NCBI GenBank assembly: GCA_002779825.1 | Contig: PEVN01000512.1 | Coordinates: 1 to 64,000, forward strand | DNA from: Armatimonadetes bacterium CG06_land_8_20_14_3_00_66_21 | Lineage (GTDB): Bacteria > Armatimonadota > Abditibacteriia > CG2-30-66-41 | Direction: 5' to 3' | DNA length: 64,000 bases | Part shown: one piece after another, positions 49,563-57,857 of the stretch | Layout of the letters: each line of letters opens with the position of its first letter | Position numbering within the stretch: the first letter of the stretch is position 1 | The notes under the pieces: generated by a model | The model's input: only the letters and a program-made list of their open reading frames with translations | What the model was told of the DNA's origin: nothing | The model's database searches: none | Translations under genes and position numbers: made by a program

Positions 49563-50657
49563 CTACTCGCCGTCTTCGGCTGATTCAAGCTGCGCCTGTT
49601 GCTCCCGCTTGGTGAGGAACTCGTCGAGTTCCTCCTCCTCGGTTCGCCGGCGCTTCTGCGCGGGCTCCAACTCGCCGAGTTGCTCAAGGGCAGTGCGGAC
49701 CTGCTCTCTAGCGTCGTCCGGCAGTTCGGGCGCCACAGGGTCAAACGCAGCGTCGGCAGGGAGGACTCCAGTCAACTCCAGGCACCACAGGAGCCGCTGA
49801 ACGTGCGCGCCCGCAGGGGGAGCATAGATCACCCGAGACAGGGCTTCGACCGTGGGGACCAGTGCATGGAACCGATGGTACCGATTGTCCGCGTGGGTCT
49901 TGACCATCTCGGCGACGGTGTCCGTGCAGCAGGCGCCTAATTCGAGCATTGCCGCGCCTGCACCCATCATGAGGCAGTAGCTGGTGTGGCCGTTCTCCAC
50001 CGTAAGAAGCGGCAGCTCCGGGAACTCCCGGCGCAGCAGGGCAAAGGCAGCCTGGAGCCCCGCGACGGCGGGGGAAGCGGGCACCTGGAGCGCCACGACT
50101 GCTTCAGACTCCAGCACGCGACGAATGGTCTCCGGCCCGTAGGGCGACCCAGGCTCAACCGGGGTCCCAATCCCCACGAAGAGCGGCGCGCCGAGCTTCG
50201 CGAGCTTGTCGTAGTAGTCCACGATCACGTCGGCTTCCCGGTCGTGCCCGCGACCCACGAGGGGCGGCGCGCACCAGAGGGCATTGGCTCCTTGCTTCAG
50301 GGCACGCCTCGCCTGCTTCAGCACGTCGTCGCGGAAACGCCGCGGCCGCTCTGCCGGCGGGAGGGACTCGTAGTCGCTCACACAGCCGCCCACCGCGGCA
50401 ACCACCGCTTGGTTCCCGTTTAGACCGTCGCGCCAGGCCGTCAGCAACCCGTCCTGCTGCTCAAGCGTCAGTCGGTCAGGCCGCGAAACCTCGGCACCCA
50501 CCACCACGCCGGCCACCGCGCGCTTGCTCATCCAGTCAACGTAGGCCTTCAGTGCTTCGGCCACAATCTCCCCGTCAGCCTCCCGGGGCAGCGGCACTTG
50601 GGGAAGCAGAGCGCCATCGAGAAGACCTCGCCACTGACTTCGGTCAACTTCGCTCAT
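49563..50657 (-). CDS. Dihydrodipicolinate synthase/NAL-family-like protein
   Basis: VDWMSKRAVAGVVVGAEVS...AALKQGANALWCAPPLVG...VIVDYYDKLAKLGAPLFVGIGTP. Confidence 0.65.
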   Translation of the reverse strand: MSEVDRSQWRGLLDGALLPQVPLPREADGEIVAEALKAYVDWMSKRAVAGVVVGAEVSRPDRLTLEQQDGLLTAWRDGLNGNQAVVAAVGGCVSDYESLPPAERPRRFRDDVLKQARRALKQGANALWCAPPLVGRGHDREADVIVDYYDKLAKLGAPLFVGIGTPVEPGSPYGPETIRRVLESEAVVALQVPASPAVAGLQAAFALLRREFPELPLLTVENGHTSYCLMMGAGAAMLELGACCTDTVAEMVKTHADNRYHRFHALVPTVEALSRVIYAPPAGAHVQRLLWCLELTGVLPADAAFDPVAPELPDDAREQVRTALEQLGELEPAQKRRRTEEEELDEFLTKREQQAQLESAEDGE

Positions 50658-50915
50658 TCGGTGCGAACTCTCCTTAGGGGCGTGTGGCCGCGAGTACCGA
50701 GACGGGGAACCCCGGCCCCGCGGCTCAGGCTACGCGCTGGCTTGACCAGTCTGGCGACCGTTCCCGGCCGCCCCAGAATGGGCGAGGAACCGGAATGCAC
50801 CCGCTGTCTTCAGGGCGACGCAACGTTCACGCCAAGGAGGTCGACGGCCCGTGGCTTCGGTCGGCGCGGAGAGTGGCCAGGGGCCGGGTCGTTGCCCACG
50901 CCAACGCAGACCGCC

Positions 50916-53483
50916 CTACAACGCACAGCGGAACCCGACCGGGCCGAGCTCGAACAGCGGGTTGTCCTCCACCCGAGAGGTGCACCGCCCAAACCGACAG
51001 TCTTCAGCGAACGACCCGCCGCGAATCACCCGCCGCTGGTAGGCTCCGCGCGGCCGAATCTCGCCGCTTGCCTCCTCAGCCACAAACGGGCTTGCAGTGT
51101 ATTCCCAGACGTTGCCAACCATGTCGAGGCACCCAAAAGGGCTGGCGCCCTCGGGGTAGCGCGTGACCGGCGTTGTGGCACCCAGTCCACTCTCCGCTGT
51201 GTTGCATCGCTCTGGAGCGAACTGGCTCCCCCACGGGTACGCCCTGCCGTCCACGCCCCGGGCGGCTTTCTCCCACTCCTCTTCAGTGGGCAAGCGATGG
51301 CCGAGCCACCTGCAGTAGGCCTCGGCGTCGTACCATGACACCCCGTGAGCCGGGTGGTCCGCCAGAACCTCGTCGTAGTCGCCCCCGGCCCAATGCGCGG
51401 GAGCGCCTCGGCCCGTGGCGGCGACGAAGCGCGCATACGCTTCGTTGGTGACCGGATACCGAGCGAGGTAAAACCCCTCCGTCCGGCGCCGCCTCTGCTC
51501 GGGTTCCAAGGAGTTCTCGCCGAAGAGAAACTCGCCCGCCGGCACCCATAGGTAGCCGTGGGCGGCCAGCAGTTCGCGGTGGCTATCCTTGCTGAGACGG
51601 CCCAGAGCACCGATGGTCCACGCGACCCCGAAGTCGTCGTCTTCCAGCTCTTTCAAGAGGCTTAGGAGCGCGTCCACCGCGGGTGCGCCCGGGCAGGTCT
51701 CAAACGCCTGCACCGAGGCAACCAGCGACCCGCGGTCCAACTCAGCAGACCGCGCCTGCTCCAGCAGCCGATGGGCGCTAGCCAGCCGGCGGCGCGGCGT
51801 GCACTCACGTAGCCGTTCCAGGGCGGCCTCCCGGATGATCTCGTCTTCACTTCCCAGCGCCTGAACGAGTTCCTCGTCCGCTTCCAGGCTTCGCTGCTCG
51901 CCGCCGAGCAACGAGCTGTCCGTCGTCGAGGACAGATAGCGGTACGGCGCGAGATCGGCCCCGCCGAAGAGCGGCTCAATGGAGAGGAAGTCGAGCAGAT
52001 CGTGCTTGTCCTGGTGCTGCTGAAGCATCGGGGATGACTCGACCAGGGCCTGCCGGTGTGCCCCATCCACCGCCGCGGCGAGTTCTTCCAGCCGCCGCAG
52101 CAAGCCGGGGAAACGCGCCACCTGCGCGAACTCAGCCGGCCAGGCTCGCCCCAGCACAAGCCACTTGGCCAACAGCGCCTCCTCTAGCCCCGGACTGGCT
52201 GGATTGAGCAGTCCGGCTTGGGCCGCGAGGTGCTTCTGAAGACTGAACTCATTCAGGAACTGCTTCACTCGCCGGGGGTTATTGTTCAGACCCTCGGCGA
52301 TGATATCAACAAAGTGCTCCAGACCGGGTTCGCACTCGAGCCCGGTAACCAAGTTGGCGATCTGCACTCGGTTGGCCGTGGGGAGGTTGAACTGAAGCTG
52401 GACGATCTTGTCGAGGTAGTCCTTCTCTGTCCCGACGCTCTCCTGCGACGTCGGGTGCAGCGTCTGATAGACCACCTGGATGCCGCGCTGGATCAGCTCC
52501 CGGTCCGCCCCAATCACGAAAACGCACCGCGGCACGCTAAGCACGAGCTTCAAATCCTCCAGTAGCTCGATCACCCGCTCCGGCAAGCACCGATCCAGAT
52601 CGTCTACAAACACGACCAACCGGCCGGCCGGGCCCACGATCTGCAGCACCAGCTCCTCCAGAACGTCGCGGAATACGTGATAGTCATTGCTTCGAAGCAG
52701 CGCGCGCCCCTGGGAGGGGTCCTGGATGAGCGCCGTCCGCTGGAGATCAGCGCCCATGGACGCCAGGGCCGAAGTCATGGCGTACGGCAGGCCCTTCTGG
52801 GGCTTCTCGTCTCCGCCTTGAATGGCAAGAGTGCGCTCGAATGCCGCGACCAGTGGCGCCGCAATGGAGGCGTCCCGGTAGTGTTCCCATGGGTTGAACC
52901 AGATCGCGCGGAAGTGCTGTTGACGCAGTTCGTACTGGATCAGCCGCATCAGGCTGGTCTTACCGCTTCCCCACGGGCCGTAGATCCCGACGGTCACCGG
53001 CGTATTGGTCTTCGGGTGGGCGATGAACCCGGCGATACTGCCGGCAAACGGTCTGAACCCAAGGAGGTCTTGCTCAGGCTGCCCGATGGGCTCATCCGCC
53101 AGCACTCCTTGCTGGAATGATGCCGCCCCCAAGTGCCCCAGCGCCGCGGGCCCTGCTTCAGAAGGTCGCAGCACGCCGACCGCCTGCTCTGACCCACCAG
53201 GCACCCCGGCGGCGGGCACTTCCGGCGGCGGAGCCACCGCGGGCTCCGGCGCGCGCCCCTCGCCCGCCGACGACTGTGGCGGCGGCGGCTCACCAAGAGC
53301 GCCCGGCGTTCCGTCGGACACTGGCAGCCCTGCCCCGCGAGGTCTCATCGGATCCATTCCCGCGATCCCCCGGGCGCGGCTCAGTGCCGCCAGCAGCGAC
53401 GACGCGTCGGGGCGCAGTGCCCCGGGCGGCGGAACCTCCGGCGAAGCGTTCGAGAGGTCGGTGTTGTCAGCTTCTGGGCTCAC
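50916..53483 (-). CDS. KAP-family P-loop NTPase fused to a helical-repeat region and a C-terminal FGE-sulfatase (C-type-lectin-like) domain
   Basis: Walker A TVGIYGPWGSGKTSLMRLI, FNPWEH, Walker B VVFVDDLDRCLPERVIELLEDLKL, NNNPRRVKQFLNEF; C-terminus WVPAGEFLFGENS...YPVTNEAYARFVAATG...RLPTEEEWEKAARG...VIRGGSF...VGFRCA. GTG start at 53483 chosen; track ORF extends to 53690 through the inverted repeat. Confidence 0.88.
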   Translation of the reverse strand: MSPEADNTDLSNASPEVPPPGALRPDASSLLAALSRARGIAGMDPMRPRGAGLPVSDGTPGALGEPPPPQSSAGEGRAPEPAVAPPPEVPAAGVPGGSEQAVGVLRPSEAGPAALGHLGAASFQQGVLADEPIGQPEQDLLGFRPFAGSIAGFIAHPKTNTPVTVGIYGPWGSGKTSLMRLIQYELRQQHFRAIWFNPWEHYRDASIAAPLVAAFERTLAIQGGDEKPQKGLPYAMTSALASMGADLQRTALIQDPSQGRALLRSNDYHVFRDVLEELVLQIVGPAGRLVVFVDDLDRCLPERVIELLEDLKLVLSVPRCVFVIGADRELIQRGIQVVYQTLHPTSQESVGTEKDYLDKIVQLQFNLPTANRVQIANLVTGLECEPGLEHFVDIIAEGLNNNPRRVKQFLNEFSLQKHLAAQAGLLNPASPGLEEALLAKWLVLGRAWPAEFAQVARFPGLLRRLEELAAAVDGAHRQALVESSPMLQQHQDKHDLLDFLSIEPLFGGADLAPYRYLSSTTDSSLLGGEQRSLEADEELVQALGSEDEIIREAALERLRECTPRRRLASAHRLLEQARSAELDRGSLVASVQAFETCPGAPAVDALLSLLKELEDDDFGVAWTIGALGRLSKDSHRELLAAHGYLWVPAGEFLFGENSLEPEQRRRRTEGFYLARYPVTNEAYARFVAATGRGAPAHWAGGDYDEVLADHPAHGVSWYDAEAYCRWLGHRLPTEEEWEKAARGVDGRAYPWGSQFAPERCNTAESGLGATTPVTRYPEGASPFGCLDMVGNVWEYTASPFVAEEASGEIRPRGAYQRRVIRGGSFAEDCRFGRCTSRVEDNPLFELGPVGFRCAL

Positions 53484-53543
53484 TGTGAGTTGTGGACGGT
53501 CACCGGCCTGCCAGCCGCCGGCTCCGTCCCTTCTCCTTATACT

Positions 53544-53680
53544 CGCGAAGGTTAAGAACACACCGAAGTGGAAGTTCGCGGAACTTCCCCGGCAGGCGTG
53601 CAGCAGACGTAGGACAGAGGGTATTCTCCCAGACGGAGCCGAAGTCGCACCGGGACTTCGGTGTGTTCTTAACCTTCGCG
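53544..53680. repeat. MITE-like element: perfect 26-bp inverted repeats bounding a 137-bp segment
   Basis: Left 53544-53569 cgcgaaggttaagaacacaccgaagt; right 53655-53680 acttcggtgtgttcttaaccttcgcg; internal hairpins ggaagttc-gcg-gaacttcc (53570-53588) and ccgaagtc/gacttcgg (53639-53661). Confidence 0.85.
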
Positions 53681-53761
53681 GATATAGCACGCCCCGAACG
53701 TCTCGGTATGCGCGTCCCTACAAGTGTTGCGCGACGCGGGGCTCTCGTCCGCTGGACCCGG

Positions 53762-56614
53762 CTACAGGGCCGGTGCCTGGGCCGCTATGGTCTTGGCGCG
53801 CACGGGAGGCGGAGACTGGACTTCCTGCCGCAAGGCCAGCAGCAGCCGGACGCAGTCCCAACGCAGTTCTTGCAGCCTCTTGGCACGAAGCGTGCTCAGC
53901 ATGGCGCCGTGGTCTAACTGGATCGTGGCGCGGAGTTGCGCCAGGAACGCAGTCGCCGTCTCACGGGCGGGGCCCGTCTGCGGGTCGGCCGCGGCTACGC
54001 TCTGCGCCAGGGATCGCTCCAGCAGCAGGACATAGCGCAGATCGTCAATGCCCTCGCGGGCGGCTTCCCACTGAACAGTGGGAAGCGGGCCCTCCTGAGT
54101 CGGGTACGTGAGCAGTCGGCACCGCGCCCCTACCTCAGTCTCGGCATAGGGGCTGTCCGTTGCGGCGAGGTCCTGGTAGTCGGACGCCAGCGCCCCCTGG
54201 AAGCCTGACTTGAAGAGGTAATACCCGCAGAACAGCCGGTTGACGTTCGGGTCTTCCTGCGTGCAGTCCCAGGTGTACAGCTCGCGGGCACGACGCGGCT
54301 TCGCGCCGGCAACCAGAGACTTCGCGTATACCACAAATCCGGGGTCGTCCACCGAGTAGACCGGGAGGTCGACGGGATGGCTCGTCTCCGCCGCGTCCGC
54401 GAGAGTCACCAATCCGGTGGTGGCGCCTTGGGTCTCCCGGACGAAGCCGAGCGACTCTATCGCGGCCGGGGCGTGCGCTTCCATCCCCAACTCGGGAGGA
54501 CCGAACAGGAGCGTCCAGCCAGGTCCCTTGGACACGGCGCGGCGCACCTCTCGCGCCTTCTGGGCGCTCGGCATCTGGGGGAAGTAGGGGAACAGCCCGG
54601 ACATTCCGAGCCGCCAGCGAACGTCGAGGCATGCCTCCAGCCGGTCCCCTTGCTCGACCGCAGCCACGTAGCGGAAGCCGTGGTCAAGGATGTCCCTCAG
54701 CTCGCGAGCGTACAACTCCTCAGTGCGCGCCAAGGGCCCGGTGTCGCTGCTGAGAACGGCCCGATGCCCCAGCACGAGCCACCGGGGGGCGGGAGGAAGA
54801 ACGAAGGGCAGCACGCGCACCTGCAACGCGATGGAGGCCGACGCCCCGTGCCCAGGTTGCACGGTCACGTTGCCGACATACACGCCGGGGGCGGCCTTCT
54901 CCGGAATCTGCACCGTCAGCCACACCTGTTTCGAGGTCCCACCCGGGACGTCAGTGACAACCGGAGCGTCCCCCGGCAAGGAGGGAAGCCCACCCGCCAA
55001 GTCGACGCGGTCATCGCGCATCAGCAGCTCTGGCACCGTTTCCGCTCGATCGCCCTTTGCACCGGTCAGAAGCTGCGGCCAGCATTTCACAATCCGGGCA
55101 GAAAGGTACCGTTGGGGGATCACTCCATTCTCCCCGACGAGGTCGGAGAGCTGGATCGCCACCTCGGTCAGGTCGCCGATCGCGGAGAGCACAAACGACG
55201 CCGGCTCGCGTTCCCCCCGGCAGCCGGACACGTGCATGGGCTGCCCAACCGCCTCGGTCTGGGGCGGCGTGTCATACAGAAGCCGCTCGAATGGATATAC
55301 CGGAAACAGCACGTATGAGCTTCCGCCCACCAGCTTCGAGGGGGCGAGGGAGGGAGTCAGCTCGGAAGGCCCTGCGAGCGCCGTCGACGGACCCGCAGGG
55401 CCGGCTGCCGCGAGGGCGGTGAGCCTGTCGTTTAGGGATTCCCACCGCTCAACCGAGGGCTGCTCGAGCGCGTCGATTCCCTGCTCGACGGCCGTGAGTC
55501 GCCGCAATTGCTCCTGCAGCGCGGTGGCCGACTCCGGTGTTGCGCCGCCCAGAGCGGCGACAAACCGGTCTCGGAGCCAGTCCACCCGCGGAAGCAGGAA
55601 GCGGGGGCGCAGTTCAAGCCTTGGCGTCACGAGAAACGTGCCCGGTCCGGCCGGCGCCGACGCTTCCAAGCGCAGCGCTTGAGGCGCCCGGAGCTGCTTC
55701 CGGTATGACAGAGAGACCGGCCGGACAGCGAAGGAGTCCAGCTCGAGCCGTTGCTGCAGCACCGCGACATCGCCGGCAGCATCGACGACGTTGGCCCGAA
55801 CCGTGACCTGCACAGGCAGCGCTCCAGGGTTGTACACCTCGCCACGCACCACCGCGCCGCCCACCAGCTCACCGAACTCGTCGCCGAGAGACTCCCAGGC
55901 AAACGTCGGCACGGTCCCGCCAAAGAGGAGTGTCCCGAGCTGGTCCGGGGCCAAGAACGAGCCCCGGGCGCCGCTCCAACTGGAGCGCTCCTCACCTTGG
56001 GCACGACAGCGGCAGAGATTGGCCGACCAGCGGTCGCCGAAAGCCGGAGACCCGCCAAGCGCCGCGAAAGGAAGCCGGAGTTCTGCTTCCCAGAACGCTT
56101 CCGAGATCGAGGTTTGGACTGTGGCGCGGGAGTCCCAGCCAGCGGGCGCGCCCCTCGCCGCCTCATCGTAGAGCGCGCCGATCACGTTGACGATCAGGTG
56201 GTAGACAGGCCCCTCGCGGGTGCGGGCGAGGAGCAACTCGAGGCAGTCGTCAGCCCCGATGCCTGCAGCGTCGCGTCTGCTGGTCAGCCCTGCCACCTTT
56301 GCCATCTCCGGCTCGTCACACCGGACACCCACGTAGAGGCACTCGTCATCCCACAGCAAGCGGCCGTGCGTGGCGGCAGCAGCCTGGTACCCCTCGGTGA
56401 GCCGCGAGAAGAACTCGACCCGCGGCGCATTTCGCCAGACCGCCTCCGTCAGGAGCCCGTCGACGGAGGGAGCGGCTGACGTGTGTGCCGCATACGTTAG
56501 CGCCCGTTCCGCAGCTTGGGCGCCGGGGAAGGCGTCGGCCGCCAGCAGCAAAGTCGCCAGTGCCAAGCCGGATCGACGGGCCGGCGAGTGGACTCGGACT
56601 ACCAGGACGAACAC
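53762..56614 (-). CDS. Secreted protein with N-terminal CBM9-like domain and DUF4091-like C-terminus
   Basis: Signal-like N-terminus; APSVDGLLTEAVWRNAPRVEFFSRL, DECLYVGVRCDEP; WEAAREGIDDLRYVLLLE. Confidence 0.72.
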   Translation of the reverse strand: MFVLVVRVHSPARRSGLALATLLLAADAFPGAQAAERALTYAAHTSAAPSVDGLLTEAVWRNAPRVEFFSRLTEGYQAAAATHGRLLWDDECLYVGVRCDEPEMAKVAGLTSRRDAAGIGADDCLELLLARTREGPVYHLIVNVIGALYDEAARGAPAGWDSRATVQTSISEAFWEAELRLPFAALGGSPAFGDRWSANLCRCRAQGEERSSWSGARGSFLAPDQLGTLLFGGTVPTFAWESLGDEFGELVGGAVVRGEVYNPGALPVQVTVRANVVDAAGDVAVLQQRLELDSFAVRPVSLSYRKQLRAPQALRLEASAPAGPGTFLVTPRLELRPRFLLPRVDWLRDRFVAALGGATPESATALQEQLRRLTAVEQGIDALEQPSVERWESLNDRLTALAAAGPAGPSTALAGPSELTPSLAPSKLVGGSSYVLFPVYPFERLLYDTPPQTEAVGQPMHVSGCRGEREPASFVLSAIGDLTEVAIQLSDLVGENGVIPQRYLSARIVKCWPQLLTGAKGDRAETVPELLMRDDRVDLAGGLPSLPGDAPVVTDVPGGTSKQVWLTVQIPEKAAPGVYVGNVTVQPGHGASASIALQVRVLPFVLPPAPRWLVLGHRAVLSSDTGPLARTEELYARELRDILDHGFRYVAAVEQGDRLEACLDVRWRLGMSGLFPYFPQMPSAQKAREVRRAVSKGPGWTLLFGPPELGMEAHAPAAIESLGFVRETQGATTGLVTLADAAETSHPVDLPVYSVDDPGFVVYAKSLVAGAKPRRARELYTWDCTQEDPNVNRLFCGYYLFKSGFQGALASDYQDLAATDSPYAETEVGARCRLLTYPTQEGPLPTVQWEAAREGIDDLRYVLLLERSLAQSVAAADPQTGPARETATAFLAQLRATIQLDHGAMLSTLRAKRLQELRWDCVRLLLALRQEVQSPPPVRAKTIAAQAPAL

Positions 56615-56777
56615 CTCCGCTGTGTGCGCGTAGCTCTTGGGGACGGTACAGGGCAGGCGCCCGCTGGGTTAGCCTGGGAGCACCCGGGTCTGGTGCCTGC
56701 GCCAGTTGAGGGCCCTTACCACCGCGTCAGTATATCACGCCCCTCCGCGGCGAGCAAACGACGGCCCGCGGCGGGTG

Positions 56778-57338
56778 TCAGGGGGTCGGCTTCTGCATTG
56801 CTTCGGCTTTGGCGACCAACTGCCGGAGCGCTTCCGCCACAGCGAGCACGCGGTCGCCGGGCATCCCGGGCAGGTCTTCGGGCACGATCTTCCCCATCCG
56901 CCCGCGCACACCCACCTCGGGCTTGCCTCCGAGTGTCCGCACCATGAACTGCAGCTTGCCCAGAGCTCCCACGCTCTGGTGCTTGACCTCCGCAATACTC
57001 AGGTACGGCAGCTCTCGACAGGCGGCCCGGGAGTAGGCTCCAGTCAACGTCCCCGCCCGGAGGACGAGAACGCGCCGGTTGGTGGCGGCGAACCCGAGCG
57101 TTCCCGTTTGGTTCTGCAAGGAGACCAACACGCGTTCCTTCTCCTTCAGCTCTCCCCTCAGCGCTTCGAGAAGCCCGCCGGTCAGCGGGTGCGCCACCGG
57201 CGTGTCGAACCGCACCTGCGGCCCTTGGGACTGCGAGTCGTCCTGCTCCTGGGGCTTGAGGGTTGCGCCACAGGCCGGACAGAAAGGTTCGGTGGCAAAC
57301 GCTGATTCGCCGCACTCAGGGCATTTCAGGCGTTCCAT
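56778..57338 (-). CDS. Zinc-ribbon plus PH-like domain protein
   Basis: MERLKCPECGESAFATEPFCPACGATL; ATNRRVLVLRAGTLTGAYSR...LPYLSIAEVKHQS. Confidence 0.6.
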   Translation of the reverse strand: MERLKCPECGESAFATEPFCPACGATLKPQEQDDSQSQGPQVRFDTPVAHPLTGGLLEALRGELKEKERVLVSLQNQTGTLGFAATNRRVLVLRAGTLTGAYSRAACRELPYLSIAEVKHQSVGALGKLQFMVRTLGGKPEVGVRGRMGKIVPEDLPGMPGDRVLAVAEALRQLVAKAEAMQKPTP

Positions 57339-57510
57339 GGTCTTCTTCCTCCTGACGTGAGGGCGGGCGACGCGAAGTCCCGCAAGGCAAGGGCAATTCG
57401 GAAAGGCGCGCGCAGCACCTCGGCCGGCGCCCAGGTTGGCGCAACTCCGGTCTGTCGAGCGGAGAACCAGACGCGGGGAGGCAGCCTCCTGGGGTCCAGC
57501 TCACATACAG

Positions 57511-57539
57511 TTTACACCAGCCTCGGCATGTGCTATACT
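57511..57539 (+). promoter_or_regulatory. Sigma70-type promoter for Flp pilin gene
   Basis: TTTACA - 17 bp - TATACT with extended -10 TGC. Confidence 0.7.
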
Positions 57540-57602
57540 CCCTGCGTTCCGTTGGCGGCGCAGGCCGCCAAGTCCAGTCTGCCAAGGAAGGGAGGTGCAC
57601 GC

Positions 57603-57767
57603 ATGATCAAGAGACTCCTTGTGGAGGAGGAGGGACAGACGCTCGTCGAGTACGGGCTGCTGGTTTCCCTGATCGCGTTGGTGGTGATCGCTATCCTGAC
57701 GGTGTTGGGACGGAAGATCCGCAACCTGTTCGTCACCGTCAACTCCAACATCACCAGTAGCACCTGA
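57603..57767 (+). CDS. Flp-family type IVb pilin
   Basis: MIKRLLVEEEGQTLVEYGLLVSLIALVVIAILTVLGRKIRNLF; SD gggaggt. Confidence 0.92.
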   Translation: MIKRLLVEEEGQTLVEYGLLVSLIALVVIAILTVLGRKIRNLFVTVNSNITSST

Positions 57768-57805
57768 TCACGTGCGTGACTCAGTGGTCTACGCTTGCCG
57801 TTTGG

Positions 57806-57841
57806 GCCCGCCGACGTCCCCTCGTGGACCGGCGGGCTTTT
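57806..57841 (+). terminator. Rho-independent terminator after pilin gene
   Basis: GCCCGCCG ... CGGCGGGC TTTT. Confidence 0.8.
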
Positions 57842-57857
57842 GTCTGCCGAAGCGGTT

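Noticed and set aside
50916-53690. Diversity-generating retroelement target at the KAP/FGE C-terminus
   Set aside because: FGE fold is suggestive, but no reverse transcriptase and no template/variable repeat pair were seen in the window.
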